The notes under the pieces are model-generated. The model saw only the letters and a program-made list of their open reading frames with translations, ran no database searches and was not told the DNA's origin. 64,000 bases of DNA from Gadus chalcogrammus (lineage: Eukaryota > Chordata > Actinopteri > Gadiformes > Gadidae): assembly GCF_026213295.1 (NCBI RefSeq), contig NC_079425.1:14535004-14599003 (forward strand), given 5' to 3'. The number at the start of each line of letters is the position of its first letter. Positions within the stretch are counted from its first letter, which is position 1. Below, piece after piece: positions 15,344-27,339 of this stretch. The position numbers were made by a program, and so were the translations under genes.

Positions 15344-15475
15344 ATATAACTGATAACATAATGAATGAAGATATTGTAACAGATAGCACAATATAAATAA
15401 TATAACGAATAACATAATAATATACATATTGCTTATATAACCGAGAACATAATGTAGATAATATAACTGAAACCA
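15344..15475. repeat. Degenerate AT-rich minisatellite
   Basis: The motif AATATAACTGATAACATAATG recurs four to five times with substitutions and variable spacing. Confidence 0.6.
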
Positions 15476-16539
15476 CAACAAGAGGTTATGACAACCATCA
15501 ATATAAATCGTCTACATCAAAAGAGCAAAATATCGAAAGAAGAAAATGTTTGGCTGCGAATTTTGAGAAAAGCCTTCTCTGGCAAATGCGTTTCGAGTGT
15601 ACAGAGCCCCCTACTGTTAAATAATATAGTTTATATTTGAAAGCTCCTGACAGCACCGTGTTGAATACGGCAACAGGTCTGAGCATCTTTTATATGAAAT
15701 GGATGGAAGGAGATGCAATTCTGTCATGTATTTTATGTTTCTTTCTATTCTTTATTCTTCTGAACACCTAGTGCCTAGTCTACTTAAATGGGTAGTTTAT
15801 GTTGAATTTATGTTATTATTCATATTGTTTTCTCTATTATGTTAAATATCCTACTTTATTCTACTTCGAGAGGTTAATCTTAAATTATGCACTTTAAGTT
15901 ATCCGTCAGCAAGGTAGTTGGTCACACACTCCCAGCAATAGTTTGAAAATGTCACAAACAACTATGCTGCCTTTGGATATAATACCTATATATTGTATAT
16001 AAAATGTTTTGTACTGTAACACCTTTTCTTTTTATTCTTTTGATCTAATCATAAGCATGTTATTTCATTATGAAACATTAATCAAGCAACAAGACTGTTC
16101 ACAGAAACCCAATCACTGAAGGCAGCGGTACCTCGCCATGCAGAGAGAGCATACTCCTTATTGGATGTATTATATATAGCCTACTCCTTCCCAAGTTATG
16201 AATGAAACACACCTTGTTTCCACGATCAGAATGAACAGGAACTGTGTACCATGGACAGCTCCTATCGACTGAAGGCGCAACATCATCCATATTTGAACAA
16301 ACCATGTTTAACTACGTGACGGAAGGAAGCGATGCGATTTAAGACACTTTCACTGCGGCTCGTTGGAAGTGAAAGAACCCAAACTTGCACACTACTACAG
16401 AATCTGTTAACAGCAGCAGGCGTCCGCGTTTTGTAAAGCAGTCCCAGGTAGTCCAGACCGAAGTCCATCGTTGTATTCTCTTTTAGGTTGTCATTGGATG
16501 TTTGATTGACAGAAGGTAAGGTTTTGTTACCGGAGTGGT

Positions 16540-17130
16540 GCCTACCTGATATCTCCTGGTGAGGCACAGCGGCGATGCTGTATCCCAGCTCGTGATAAGC
16601 CTGCCTCACCTCCCCGCAGCCCCGCGCCTTAACGTCTCCTCCGGACGACAGGGACAGCATGGAGAAAGTACACAAGGCCACTTGTATTCCCCACATAGCT
16701 GTCATCACGGATAAATCCTGGAGTTGGTGAGATTAAAACCAAAAAATAAATAAAACAACGGTTTGATAAATCCTCTGGTAGATCCAAGCCGCTGAATGCG
16801 AGGTTTGGGTCAGGGTTTCGGGTGTTTATAAAGAAAACACAACATCACGCCCACCACGTTGGTGCACAACGTCCATCACGGCGTATCTCTCCTCCCGCGA
16901 CACGCGCTGCACTTTGGGGCCAATTCCGTTGAAATCGATATCTTGTAGTGACCTCCGTTCCGATGAACTTCTGTGCGTACACACACTCACACGCAAGCAG
17001 AGAGCTGTTCTGTCTAACCAAACCCGGCGGAGACGCGAACGGAGCACCACTGAGCCCGGAGTGGAGTGGGGGTTTCATTGGCGCAGGAAGAGTTGGAAGC
17101 GCGGACGGAACCCATTAGGGGATTATCGTC
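16540..17130 (-). promoter_or_regulatory. CpG-rich promoter and 5' UTR region of the glypican gene
   Basis: This block is clearly richer in G+C and CpG than its AT-rich surroundings and overlaps the first coding exon, as vertebrate CpG-island promoters do. I see no clear TATA box at a convincing distance, so the transcription start cannot be placed. Open frames on both strands (16826-17252) probably reflect the base composition. Confidence 0.55.
16546..16705 (-). CDS. gpc6: Glypican, first coding exon (GPC6-like), partial gene
   Basis: Glypicans are GPI-anchored heparan sulfate proteoglycans of the cell surface that modulate Wnt, Hedgehog, BMP and FGF signalling. Reading leftward from an ATG at 16705-16703 there are 53 complete codons plus one base. 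First comes a hydrophobic signal peptide (residues about 4-22, with a second possible start MWGIQVALC at residue 4), then [14 protein letters not shown] (24-37) and VPHQEIS (47-53). This is the conserved glypican amino terminus with the first family cysteine. The exon ends TCAG followed by the donor GTAGGC, a phase 1 junction at the split glycine. The [13 protein letters not shown] string is closest to GPC6 as I remember it, but GPC1, GPC2 or GPC4 paralogues are not excluded. An upstream in-frame GTG (16708) is not a plausible eukaryotic start. Exon 2 onward is outside the window. Confidence 0.85.
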
Positions 17131-17255
17131 ATAATAAAAATAATAATCAGACGCACGAGCGCAGCGACATATTGCTGCTTTTTTGTATCAGAGAGCATAA
17201 CAAACCACACACAAACAACACCGAGCGAAAAAATGGGACATTGACGTATTGATAC

Positions 17256-17895
17256 GCGACCGTATTGATGATCCCTCTCAAAACCATTGACTCGCCTGAC
17301 AGATGACTCACCGATAGGTCAAGCTATGATTTAAAGCTCAGCAACATCGTCAACTGGTTCAATCATAAAGAATCTACGGTCATGAATACATCCACGTATT
17401 ACTTGCTCTTTCTACACAACACCCTCCGAGCTACATTTTTTATGAATCATTTTATCCTATTTTCAATGCTATTTGTTTTAAGTACCGCCTTATTCCAACT
17501 TGCTATTCCCTACCTTGTATAATTTATACATTGGGTGCTGACGCAGCTTAAATAAAATGTTGCCAGGTAGGCCTAATTAAGTGCTTAGCATTCTGGACAT
17601 GGGTTTATCAAAACGTGCAATGTAATTGGACTCAAAGAGACCAACTAGCACATGTTACACGTGTACTATAAACAGTACTGTTGACCTCATGATGTTGTCC
17701 ATGTGACTCATATAAACTCTCGGCCTGATATGAATTGTTTGAACAGTCTGACGGCGAATCTCTCTTCTCAATACACACACGCAGGCACACGCATACACAC
17801 ACAAACACACAACCATATAGAGAGACACACACACACACATCCATAGACATACACCCAAGCCTACACATACATACTAACGGTTTTGTTTGTTACAC
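17256..17895. other. No gene; CA-rich stretch
   Basis: At about 17775-17845 are imperfect ACACAC runs with CACACGCA and ACATCCATAG interruptions, which explain the overlapping open frames. The rest is unrecognised. Confidence 0.5.
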
Positions 17896-17955
17896 AAACC
17901 TGCAGTCAGTGTACATCTGTGTACACAAACACAGATGTACACTGACTGCAGGTTT
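17896..17955. repeat. Perfect hairpin with 27-bp arms
   Basis: The left arm 17896-17922 (starts AAACCTGCAGTCAG) is exactly complementary to 17929-17955. The loop is the 6 bases ACACAA. There are no mismatches. Confidence 0.95.
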
Positions 17956-18081
17956 CCTTGACCTTACAGAATACACATCAGATGTTTTTTGGTTTCTTCT
18001 CTTCCAACCGCTAAACTATCTGCCCTGTGGAGTGACTGGGTTCACAACCATAGAAGTGTCAAGAAGTTTCTGGTGACCTTT

Positions 18082-19395
<1,314 letters not shown>

Positions 19396-19692
19396 CATCA
19401 GGGCTCTCTCCCTCTCTCTACCTCCATCTATGCTACCCCCCTTGATCTATTCTGCTCTCTCCCTCCCTCCCCCTCTCTTTCTACCATGCCTCCAAATACC
19501 CTACTCTCGTTCTCTACCTCAATCTATCCTGCTCTCTCTATACCTCTCTGTCTACTTCCATCCGGTGTCCTTGATCTATCCTGGTCCTTCTCACCCTTTC
19601 TCTCTCTTCCTCGATCTATAGTGATCTCTCTCCCTCTACCACGATTCATCCTGCTCCCTCTTCCTTGAGCAAACCCGCTCTCTCTCTCTTAC

Positions 19693-19751
<59 letters not shown>

Positions 19752-19930
19752 CTCTCTCCCTCGTTGTCACTACCGCAATCTGCTCCCTCTCTTTCTCTCT
19801 CCCTCCCTCTCTCTGTCCCTTTCACTCTTTAGCACTCTTGATCACTCCTGCTCTCTCTAACTCTTGCTCCCCAACTGCTTTCTCTCGCTCCCTCTCTCTC
19901 TCTTTCCGTGCCCCTCTCTCTCTCTTTCCG

Positions 19931-19969
<39 letters not shown>
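19396..19969. repeat. CT-rich low-complexity tract with (CT)n core
   Basis: Blocks of CTCTCCCTC and CTCTACC are interrupted by short ATCTATCCTGCTC-like segments that recur (near 19445, 19525, 19575 and 19645), suggesting an old tandem array. A pure CT run lies at 19701-19747 and another near 19939-19968. Confidence 0.85.
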
Positions 19970-19970
<1 letters not shown>

Positions 19971-20101
19971 GGATCTTTCGGCACAGCCGTGCTGTTTCAC
20001 AATAAAAGTCTCCTGTTTCACAATAAAGTGTTTGTTGATCAAAAATCATTGTTTTCAGGGTTAATGCAAGGACGATGACTTTCAGCCTTCTGAGGATATG
20101 C

Positions 20102-20273
20102 TGACAGAGAGACAGACAGACAGACAAACAGACAGACAGCAAGAAAGGCAGAAAAGAGAGAGATGTATGACAGACAAACAAACAGATAGCTGAATGGACA
20201 GACAGACAGACAGACAGACAGATCGATCTAGGCATATAGATAGATAGACGGATAGACATGCAGATAGATAGAT
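20102..20273. repeat. GACA/GATA tetranucleotide array
   Basis: Interrupted (GACA)n and AAACAGACAGAC units (20102-20220) pass into GATAGATA units (20236-20273). The leucine/serine/cysteine-rich minus-strand frame here (19822-20439) is a translation of the repeat. Confidence 0.85.
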
Positions 20274-20772
20274 CATAATATAACATTTCTACTGGTTCCA
20301 GACTAATAATTCCTCTGAGAGGGAAGATCAAAGCAATGTTCAGCAGAAGATGAGAACAGGGGCGTTTAATTTCATCACTGTGAGGATAATTGATGAATAT
20401 TTCTCCCAAAGCAATGTGTTCTCCCTGCTGTTTATTCATAATTTATTCTCAAAAAAGCTGTGTGGGCTGAACAAAATTGTGACATTGGAGAGGTGATGCT
20501 TTGTTTAAGAAGGAGGAAAGAAGAAGACATGAAGAGAAAATTATAAAGGTTTAAGGGTGTAGTTGTACTGTTTTGGTCACAACACATAGCATTAAGATCA
20601 TGGACTGTTTGAAAAGCAGCAACATGTAGTGTTGTACCATGCAACATTTAACATGTTAAATGCAAAATGGTGTTACCCTAAAACATACATGTAACATGCA
20701 ACAGGTTACTCAGTGTTACTGCAGTTCATGAGTAGCCTGATTGTGCGAGTCTGGTTGTGTGTGTTAGTCTAA

Positions 20773-20773
<1 letters not shown>
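20274..20773. other. No gene recognised
   Basis: Unremarkable sequence. The tail has several ACATGCAACA/AACATGTTAAATGC near-repeats around 20625-20705. Confidence 0.5.

Positions 20774-20869
<96 letters not shown>
20774..20869. repeat. (GT)n microsatellite
   Basis: About 48 TG units. Confidence 0.97.
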
Positions 20870-20870
<1 letters not shown>

Positions 20871-21149
20871 ACCCCTGTAGAGAGATGAAAAATAAGGTCA
20901 CTTTGCTCATATTAGCACAGCAAGAGAGTATGAATTATTAATTACACATTTGTAATTCATAAATATTATAGACGAGTATGACAAATACATGCATTTATTG
21001 TAAAATAATTATTTCCTGAGATTGATGAAGCTTATATTTTTAACACTAGGATAGAATGCTGTTACCAAACAAATACAAAGAAAATACTTTGTTACGCATG
21101 CAGAATGTGTTTCATCTAAATCACAGTTGGCTGTAGGATGAGCGGTCTT

Positions 21150-21185
21150 TAGCATGAATGGTTCAAAATTGAACCATTCATGCTA
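21150..21185. repeat. Perfect hairpin with 17-bp arms
   Basis: TAGCATGAATGGTTCAA (21150-21166) and its exact complement (21169-21185) are separated by only AA. Confidence 0.95.
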
Positions 21186-23071
21186 AATGGTTCAGAGACA
21201 TCATCTCTCTCTCTGTGTCGGAGTGTGTGGGTATTTGTCTGTAAATAGTATGCCATTTGGTGGATGCTTTCGTGGGAAATAATTTCCCGATGAATATAAT
21301 CAAAATCATCAAAATGTTAATGAAATAACTACATATAAAAAGGTATTTAGCCGTTTTTGTTGATCATATATATTATTTTATAATCAAAGGAATCACGGAA
21401 GCACAGAGAATGATGTAATTTTATAAGCTCAAATCTTACGAGGAGTTCATTGATGGAGCTTTTTACCACCATGAGAACACCCTAGCCATCGGTAGAACCA
21501 GTCCTAAAATGGATTGCAAAGTCCATGACTCCAAAAGAAATCCACCTGAGTAGAGGAAAAGGACAGGGTTTTGAACAGAGTTCAAATGATGGGGGTCTAG
21601 ATTTGACGGCCCGATGTATTTCTCTATGCACCAATATTGTGGAGAGAGTTTGGATGATGGCTGGTTGAAGCAGCATCACCTGGCCGAGTCTGATTGGACC
21701 CTGGGGCTGGGTGAGGCTGCTCACCTGTTGCACATTCAGCAATCAGTGTGCACAGATTGAGGCTTCTTCACATACACTCAGAAAGAGATCTCCTTCTTGG
21801 CAGAGGAGCATAATTGGTACGTTTATTACCTGCAAACTTTACAATAGCCTACACCGGAATCGATACCACCACCATGCGTCCTTTTGTCTGGAGGAGCCCA
21901 ATTTAGTCACCTATAGGTGGGGCAGCCACCTGGCTGGCATGTAGCATGGACAGTGCTAAAAATATATAACCTTTTTTTATAATACTATCATACCATGTTA
22001 CTTCGAAACAAAGAATGAATGTAATTACTCTCTGTATGAAAATCTCTGATCTATGAACATTTTCCATAAAATATTGTTATCTCCTTTTACTTATTATTTT
22101 CATACTAAATATTTGTTTCAGTCTTAAAGTGCCAGATATTGTTTAATGTATGTATTTACTGTAACAAATGATGAGATCATTGAGGAATTCCCCTGCTACT
22201 GGGGGCTTTCCAACTTTGAGCAACGCTTTGCAAGTAGGGTCCACAAAGGTAAAAACATTCATATGAAAAGCAGATACTGCCATACATTGACAATACACCC
22301 ACATTATTTATCCTATAGGAGTTTAAGGTAGGATAAAAGAGGATGATTTCTTGCTCTACTTTAGGTGCTCCATGGAAGAGCTCGGTTTTTTGTTATTTGT
22401 TGAACCTTCAGTAAACCTAACTTTTTTAACTATGAGTTTATCCTTAGGGTTAAGAGTTTAAAACAAGTAATATTTTATTATCAGAACAGTGGGTGTTGAA
22501 GATCAAACAACATCTGGCCCATTTGAACAATTACTCCCACGCTTTTATCCTAAGTGGGTTATACATTCAATAGAAAACTGAATAAAAATCAGACACTTAT
22601 TATACTATAATAAATTATAGTATACCAAAGATGAGACGTAATAGCTATTTAGTAGAAATATGCAATTATGTAAGAATAAAGAAAAGTAAAAGAGCTCTCA
22701 CGCTTTCATTTAGAGACAGACCAAACATCCTTCAGGAATAGTCATTTCACAAGATAAACATTTCATCAATATATTTGATGCGGTGTAGTGGCATGTCCCC
22801 CACGGTTTACTTAAGGAACATGCCAACCTTTGACCTGTCCAGTTGAAAAGGTGACTGGGATGAACCCAGGATTATGTTTTAATGGTGAATATAACACAGA
22901 GTTGTTAAAGGGCTATTAAGTGGACACACTTCAATGCAATCAATGGGGGACATTAGTGCTATTCTTAGTGTGTGATTCTGCCTTGAGGCCTTTGCATATA
23001 TAAATCCAATGTTAAAGAGCTTAAAATTCCTTACAAAAATGAGAAGAAACAATAAGAATCAATGAAGCGTT
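21186..23071. other. No gene recognised
   Basis: Open frames at 21482-21944 and 22146-22331 lack recognisable domains and lie on both strands. No element ends were found. Confidence 0.45.
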
Positions 23072-23074
23072 TTA

Positions 23075-23634
23075 GGCTACGTTTACATGATGACGGTCTG
23101 AACACAAGACGCAAAAGTGACGTCACGTCTTCATTTTTTATTCCGCGTTTAGACAAGCGTTTATCGGAGGAAATCTGCGTGGATACGGTGACGCAAAAGT
23201 GTATGCATGCGTAGAATCTTCCTACTCTTATCTGCGCCGCGAAAACCAAAACATAATTACTGATCCTTCTCTGTTCAGTAATAATTTCTGTGCATTTCGT
23301 GGAAAGACTCCTGTAAGTTTATTAGAGCTGCCAGAGCAGCTTGATGGTCCGACTTATGGAAATAATCCAACATGTTTGTTTATTTCCCCGTACTGGGGCA
23401 TGTATGTGACGTAAACGCGTACGCGACGTGAGCAGATCTGAGCAGAGTTTTGCGTCTTCGCAGTGTAGACGGAAACGCTACGGCAGAGCGTTTTCAAGAT
23501 TTCCACTCTGGAGGGTGGTTTCAGATTTTTGCGTTTCTAAGCCCCAAAAACACTGTCACCGTCTAAACGAAAGGCACTTCCGATAAAATATTTTGTCGTT
23601 TTTACCCACAAAGCGTCCTTGTGTAAACGGGGCC
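23075..23634. mobile_element. Harbinger-like MITE, TTA target duplication
   Basis: The left end GGCTACGTTTACATGATGAC and the right end, inverted, GGCCCCGTTTACACAAGGAC form an imperfect terminal inverted repeat. Both ends are flanked by TTA (23072-23074 and 23635-23637), the 3-bp duplication expected for PIF/Harbinger. The interior is CpG-rich (GACGTCACG, ACGCGTACGCGACGTG) and not coding. Ends and duplication match those of the element at 34780-35396. Confidence 0.7.
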
Positions 23635-23637
23635 TTA

Positions 23638-24241
23638 GTGAAACATATTCTAGCAACATCGTTGATGATCTGAATAATTTACAAGGGATAAGAATATTAA
23701 AACAAACACAATTAACTGTTAGATTTGCCATGCAACAAAAGGGTATGTGAATACCGTAGGCCTAGATCAAAAGATGATTAACTCCTGTTACGCAAGCACT
23801 GTAGTGAAAATATGTAGCACCAAAACCCATTAAGTGCCCAGGAGTCGACTGCGTTAGAGTCCCCTCATTATAATTAAAATCCAAAAGTGAGGAAACCAAC
23901 TCTCTTTCACAGATGAAAAGGCAATCGATTGGAAGCCGGCGGATTTAAATGTTAAACCGCAGCTCTCCTGTTCTTCAATCAAGTCTGTGTGGTCGAGAGA
24001 AGGTCACCGCGTCAGCGCCCATGCTCTCAAGCCCTGACATCATTAAGAGCAAAGCCTCAACAGGGTTTATTTATTGTTCTCACTTTTATTTTCCTGATTA
24101 TCGAATGTGATATTTGTAACTTGTCATGTTCAGGTTGTACACATTCCCCCACACTCCCTCTTGTGCTAGTATCTTAGAGCTACTAGTAAGTTACTGAGAG
24201 GAAAATTGCAGGGCACTGAAGGAGATGTGAGAAGTTTTGAT
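23638..24241. other. No gene recognised
   Basis: Unique-looking sequence between two DNA transposons. The open frame at 23989-24177 is not similar to anything I know. Confidence 0.5.
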
Positions 24242-24245
24242 TTAA

Positions 24246-25233
24246 AGGGGTAGTTTGGAATTTTGGACATAGGGCCTGATTCCCAAGTTAGCCTTGGTGT
24301 TATTTATCATTGGAGACAGTTTTCAACACAATTCATTGAGTCCTTCTAGTTAGCTCACGGCAACGGGCAATACTAGCCTGCTAATAAAAAAGTATTACCC
24401 ACTCCACAGTACACCCGAGGTAAATCAATTATAACGCATCGCATGAATCGTCGCATTTTTAGGGACTACTTTCTCAGCGGCAGCAGAATTTTACTTTGCT
24501 CCGGTTAGTTGTGTAACCGAATCACTACAGCAGAAAGTGAAGAGAAAAGCGTGGGCCAGAAGCGGAAACGAACGACAAGGCAACATGGTGGTTCAGTGTG
24601 CATTTAGCAATTGTACAAATAAACGCTAGAGATGGGCAAATTGGGCACCATAAAGTTTCCACCGATTTCCAGTGCGAGATCCAGAAAGGACTCAACTGTG
24701 GCTGGTTGTTGCTGGCTTGGACATCAAAACATCGGCGGAAACTGTTCGCAAATGGAATATTTGTAGCGAACATTTCATACCGGACGACTTCGAGAAACCC
24801 TGCAATCTGAAGAGCAAGACATCATGGGATGCACTGTACTCTGCGTCTGTAGCAATAACAGCGACAGGTAAAAGAAACTATTATAGAGCCGGTAACCTAG
24901 GTATCAGTCCGCCGCTGCCAGCCTACAACCAGAGACCCATCAAGTCACTCAAAATGCAATGCAATGCAAGGTTGGTTTTATTTCTAACATTATTCTTTCA
25001 ACACAGACATTTACATCGACAGTCTGGCGTTATAGTTGATGTGCTTCGGGTATACTGTGGAGTGGGTAAGACTATTTTATTAGGAGGCTTATTAGCCCGT
25101 TGCCTTGCGCTAGCCTAGCACGAGCAAACTCTGCAATTAGGACTGAATGAAATGTGTTAAACTTTCAAATGATAAAGAACACCAAGGCTAACTTGGGAAT
25201 CAGGCCCTATGTCCAAAATTCCGAACTACCCTT
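24246..25233 (+). mobile_element. Kolobok-like DNA transposon carrying a THAP domain, TTAA duplication
   Basis: The ends are long terminal inverted repeats. The left begins AGGGGTAGTTTGGAATTTTG and the right, inverted, AAGGGTAGTTCGGAATTTTG. They stay nearly identical for about 60 bases and are recognisable for about 100. TTAA flanks both sides (24242-24245 and 25234-25237). TTAA target sites together with a THAP DNA-binding domain point to the Kolobok superfamily. PiggyBac shares TTAA but lacks THAP, and P elements carry THAP but make 8-bp duplications. At 988 bp it has no catalytic core and must depend on another copy. Confidence 0.75.
24585..24977 (+). pseudogene. THAP-domain exon of a transposon
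   Basis: THAP is a C2-CH zinc finger used for sequence-specific DNA binding in transposases and their host derivatives. From an ATG at 24585 the frame reads MVVQCAFSNCTNK (the CxxxxC half). Two in-frame stops, at 24627 and 24651, are followed in the same frame by SFHRFPVRDPERTQLW, then ICSEHFIPDDFE (the CxxH half with the conserved F). Spacing fits a THAP domain of about 90 residues. The frame continues open to 25118, and the sequence after the domain (CNLKSKTSWD) resembles linker rather than catalytic sequence. The two stops make this copy a pseudogene unless they lie in an unrecognised intron. Confidence 0.8.
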
Positions 25234-25571
25234 TTAAGCCTCAACAGTAGCACAGCTTTGAGGAGAATGTCAGAAATTAGAGATGGCTCAAAGTCAATAC
25301 CATGGCTTAGTGACATTTTAATAAAAGCAGACATTATATTGATATGAAATTTCAACATATAATTGCTGAGGTTAGGAAATCTGAATTGTATTCATGAACA
25401 AATGTATCGTTGAATAAATACAGGGCTCTAAAGGCTCACGCATTCGGCGTGAGACACACGCAATTCATCCCATTCACACGCTCACACGCCACACTTCGTA
25501 TTTCTCAGAGAAATTACCAGGATAGCGGCCACCAATTTGCGCCGCTATTTCCTGTACGTAGGGTAACCAGA

Positions 25572-26663
25572 CGGGACTCTCTAAATCGGCGCCACTTCGA
25601 CCTGGGCGGGACTTTACGTCCTACGTCACTCGCTGTGGGTTTGCATGTGTGCGCGTAGCCGTTTGTCTCAGGGATCTGTGCACGAACTCCCTTGCACTAC
25701 AGATTACGAGCGTCAGTGTCGTACGCGATGGAGGGTGGGTGACATTCCTACAGTCTGTGATGATAGGCTATATTTCTACAAATGACTTACTATTACTAGC
25801 GATTAACATGACGAAACAACACAAACTAAGCTAACATTAGACTATAGCCATACCAGATAACGCCATACCAGCTAACCCTAACTATTTCTATTAAACTCTG
25901 AACCATTTTGCAACAGGCAACTGTGTGTTGGTGCGTCTTATTGCTTCCCACGTCTGCGTCTGCATCTTTCCCACTCTTATTGTAAGAAATATTGTGTTGC
26001 AAAAACACTTTGTGTCTTACCCTTAGCGTTACCCTAACCTTAACCCCAGTAACATTTCTTCATCATAAACTACAAGTTACGCAAAATGGCATACACACAT
26101 CCAGTCCAATATGAAAGAAAAAAGCTAGCTTCATTAAGAAATCGAACCCCTTATCCCCGCATTAATGAGTTGTTCTCTGACCACTAACCCATCAGGTCTT
26201 AGTACATGCGATTCAAAAGTTAACCACTTGACAATCTTTAAACTTCGGTTGCCTAGACATTGTAAAGACAGTGATGTGTGTACATTGTGCGAGTATCCGT
26301 CACTCGCGATGTGTGTGCAGTCCAAAATGAAAGAAAAGACCTTGCATCACTAGGGAATCGAACCCCCAATCATCAGTTGGTCGTTGGTAACTGTAAACAA
26401 AGAGATCGCATTTTGTTTAACTGCTAACTAACAAACGGGTTTATGCGTTCACTGAACAAAGATTATGGAAATAAAAGACCACTTTTCCATCAGAAAAATC
26501 ATCAGAACCGTTATTACCAACCCATAGACACTAAAGCCAAAACCTTTCTCACATGCACACCCATCACGAGTGACGGCTATGCGCACACATGCACACCCAT
26601 TGCGAGTGACGTAGGACGTAAAGTCCCGCCCAGGTCGAAGTGGCGTCGATTTAGAGAGTCCCG
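25572..26663. mobile_element. Long-TIR DNA transposon with 8-10-bp TSD (Mutator-like?)
   Basis: The first about 62 bases (beginning CGGGACTCTCTAAATCGGCG) and the inverted last 62 differ at only one position, and similarity continues to about 95 bases. The direct repeat TAACCAGA (25564-25571 and 26664-26671) flanks it exactly, extendable to the 10-bp GTAACCAGAC if the outer base pair is excluded. Long TIRs with 8-10-bp duplications suit Mutator-like or P-like elements. No transposase is visible. Inside, two related segments (about 26095-26155 and 26310-26365, both with CAGTCCAAxATGAAAGAAAA and AATCGAACCCC) indicate an internal duplication. Confidence 0.8.
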
Positions 26664-26727
26664 TAACCAGACGTCCTCTTTTGCCCGGATATGCCCTCTT
26701 TTTGAGACACTTTAAAAAAAATGTGTG

Positions 26728-26829
26728 ACGCAAATTCAATGTGAACAAACTGATGCATGAGGCTTTAACAAAATCCCGGACGATTTTGTTAAAGCCTCAT
26801 GCATCAGTTTGTTCACATTGAATTTGCGT
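26728..26829. repeat. Perfect hairpin with 48-bp arms
   Basis: The arm 26728-26775 (starts ACGCAAATTCAATGTGAACA) is exactly complementary to 26782-26829, with only CCGGAC between them. No mismatch was found over 48 pairs. Confidence 0.95.
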
Positions 26830-27267
26830 TGCGTTTCTCTGGGTCGTTCACACAAACTAGTTGGGCTACGCCCTCCCCTACTCAGTTTTGTTCGCTTTGC
26901 ATTGGTGGAAGTGAGTAGGGGGCGTGGTGAAGGAGAGCCTTCAGATTGGACGGTTTGACTTACTTAGTTACCGTCATGTTTTGTATTTTTTTTTTTTACC
27001 ATTATTGTTTTATAGGGACAAACATGAACAAATTTCTCCTACTGGGGATTGATAAAGTTCTATCTATTGAACAGAAAGAAACACTTCATCATACTTTACC
27101 AAAGAATTGGCCTACTGAATGCCACAGATATATTGTAAGCATTGGACTGAATGTATAAGTATATGCCTCTACTGGTGTTACTGGTGTAAGCCAATAGCCT
27201 TTTGAGGCAGTGTTGTTTCTGAATATTAGTGTAAAGGGCCTATAATGCATCAGTCACATGTTAATAT

Positions 27268-27289
27268 CCCCCCCCCCCCCCCCCCCCCC
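27268..27289. repeat. Poly-C run
   Basis: Twenty-two consecutive C within the hAT-like element's right end. The inverted relative at 5466-5675 has a G-run in the corresponding place. Confidence 0.95.
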
Positions 27290-27339
27290 ACCGACAAAAT
27301 CTTACTCTGAACTCAAAACTAGAGAGCCCTGTAATACAA

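Larger units (their letters stand above)
25421..27331. mobile_element. Composite hAT-like element with nested insertion
   Basis: The ends are CAGGGCTCTAAAGG at 25421 and AGAGAGCCCTG at 27331, giving the hAT-like inverted terminus CAGGGCTCT/AGAGCCCTG. The flanks AATAAATA and TAATACAA are similar only if one base is shifted, so the duplication is imperfect. The first 150 bases (CACGCATTCGGCGTGAGACA, then CACACGCAATTCATCCC) match a fish hAT family. The body contains a complete other element (25572-26663) and a large hairpin (26728-26829). The short open frame at 26946-27158 has no recognisable function. The last 170 bases recur inverted at 5466-5675. Confidence 0.6.

Noticed and set aside
16283..16545. 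Continuation of the glypican open frame past the GTAGGC site to 16283
   Set aside because: After QEIS the frame loses the expected glypican sequence and enters RHHSGNKT; the perfect donor at the family's exon boundary makes this intron read-through.
20082..20439. Cysteine-rich secreted protein on the minus strand
   Set aside because: The LSVCLSVCLS pattern is a translation of GACA/AGAC repeats.
24246..25233. Assignment of the THAP-bearing element to the P superfamily
   Set aside because: P elements make 8-bp target duplications; the flanks here share TTAA only.
26125..26365. Possible tRNA genes on the minus strand at GGGGTTCGATT motifs
   Set aside because: The T-arm-like motif occurs twice in a duplicated segment, but no matching acceptor stem or A box is in place.
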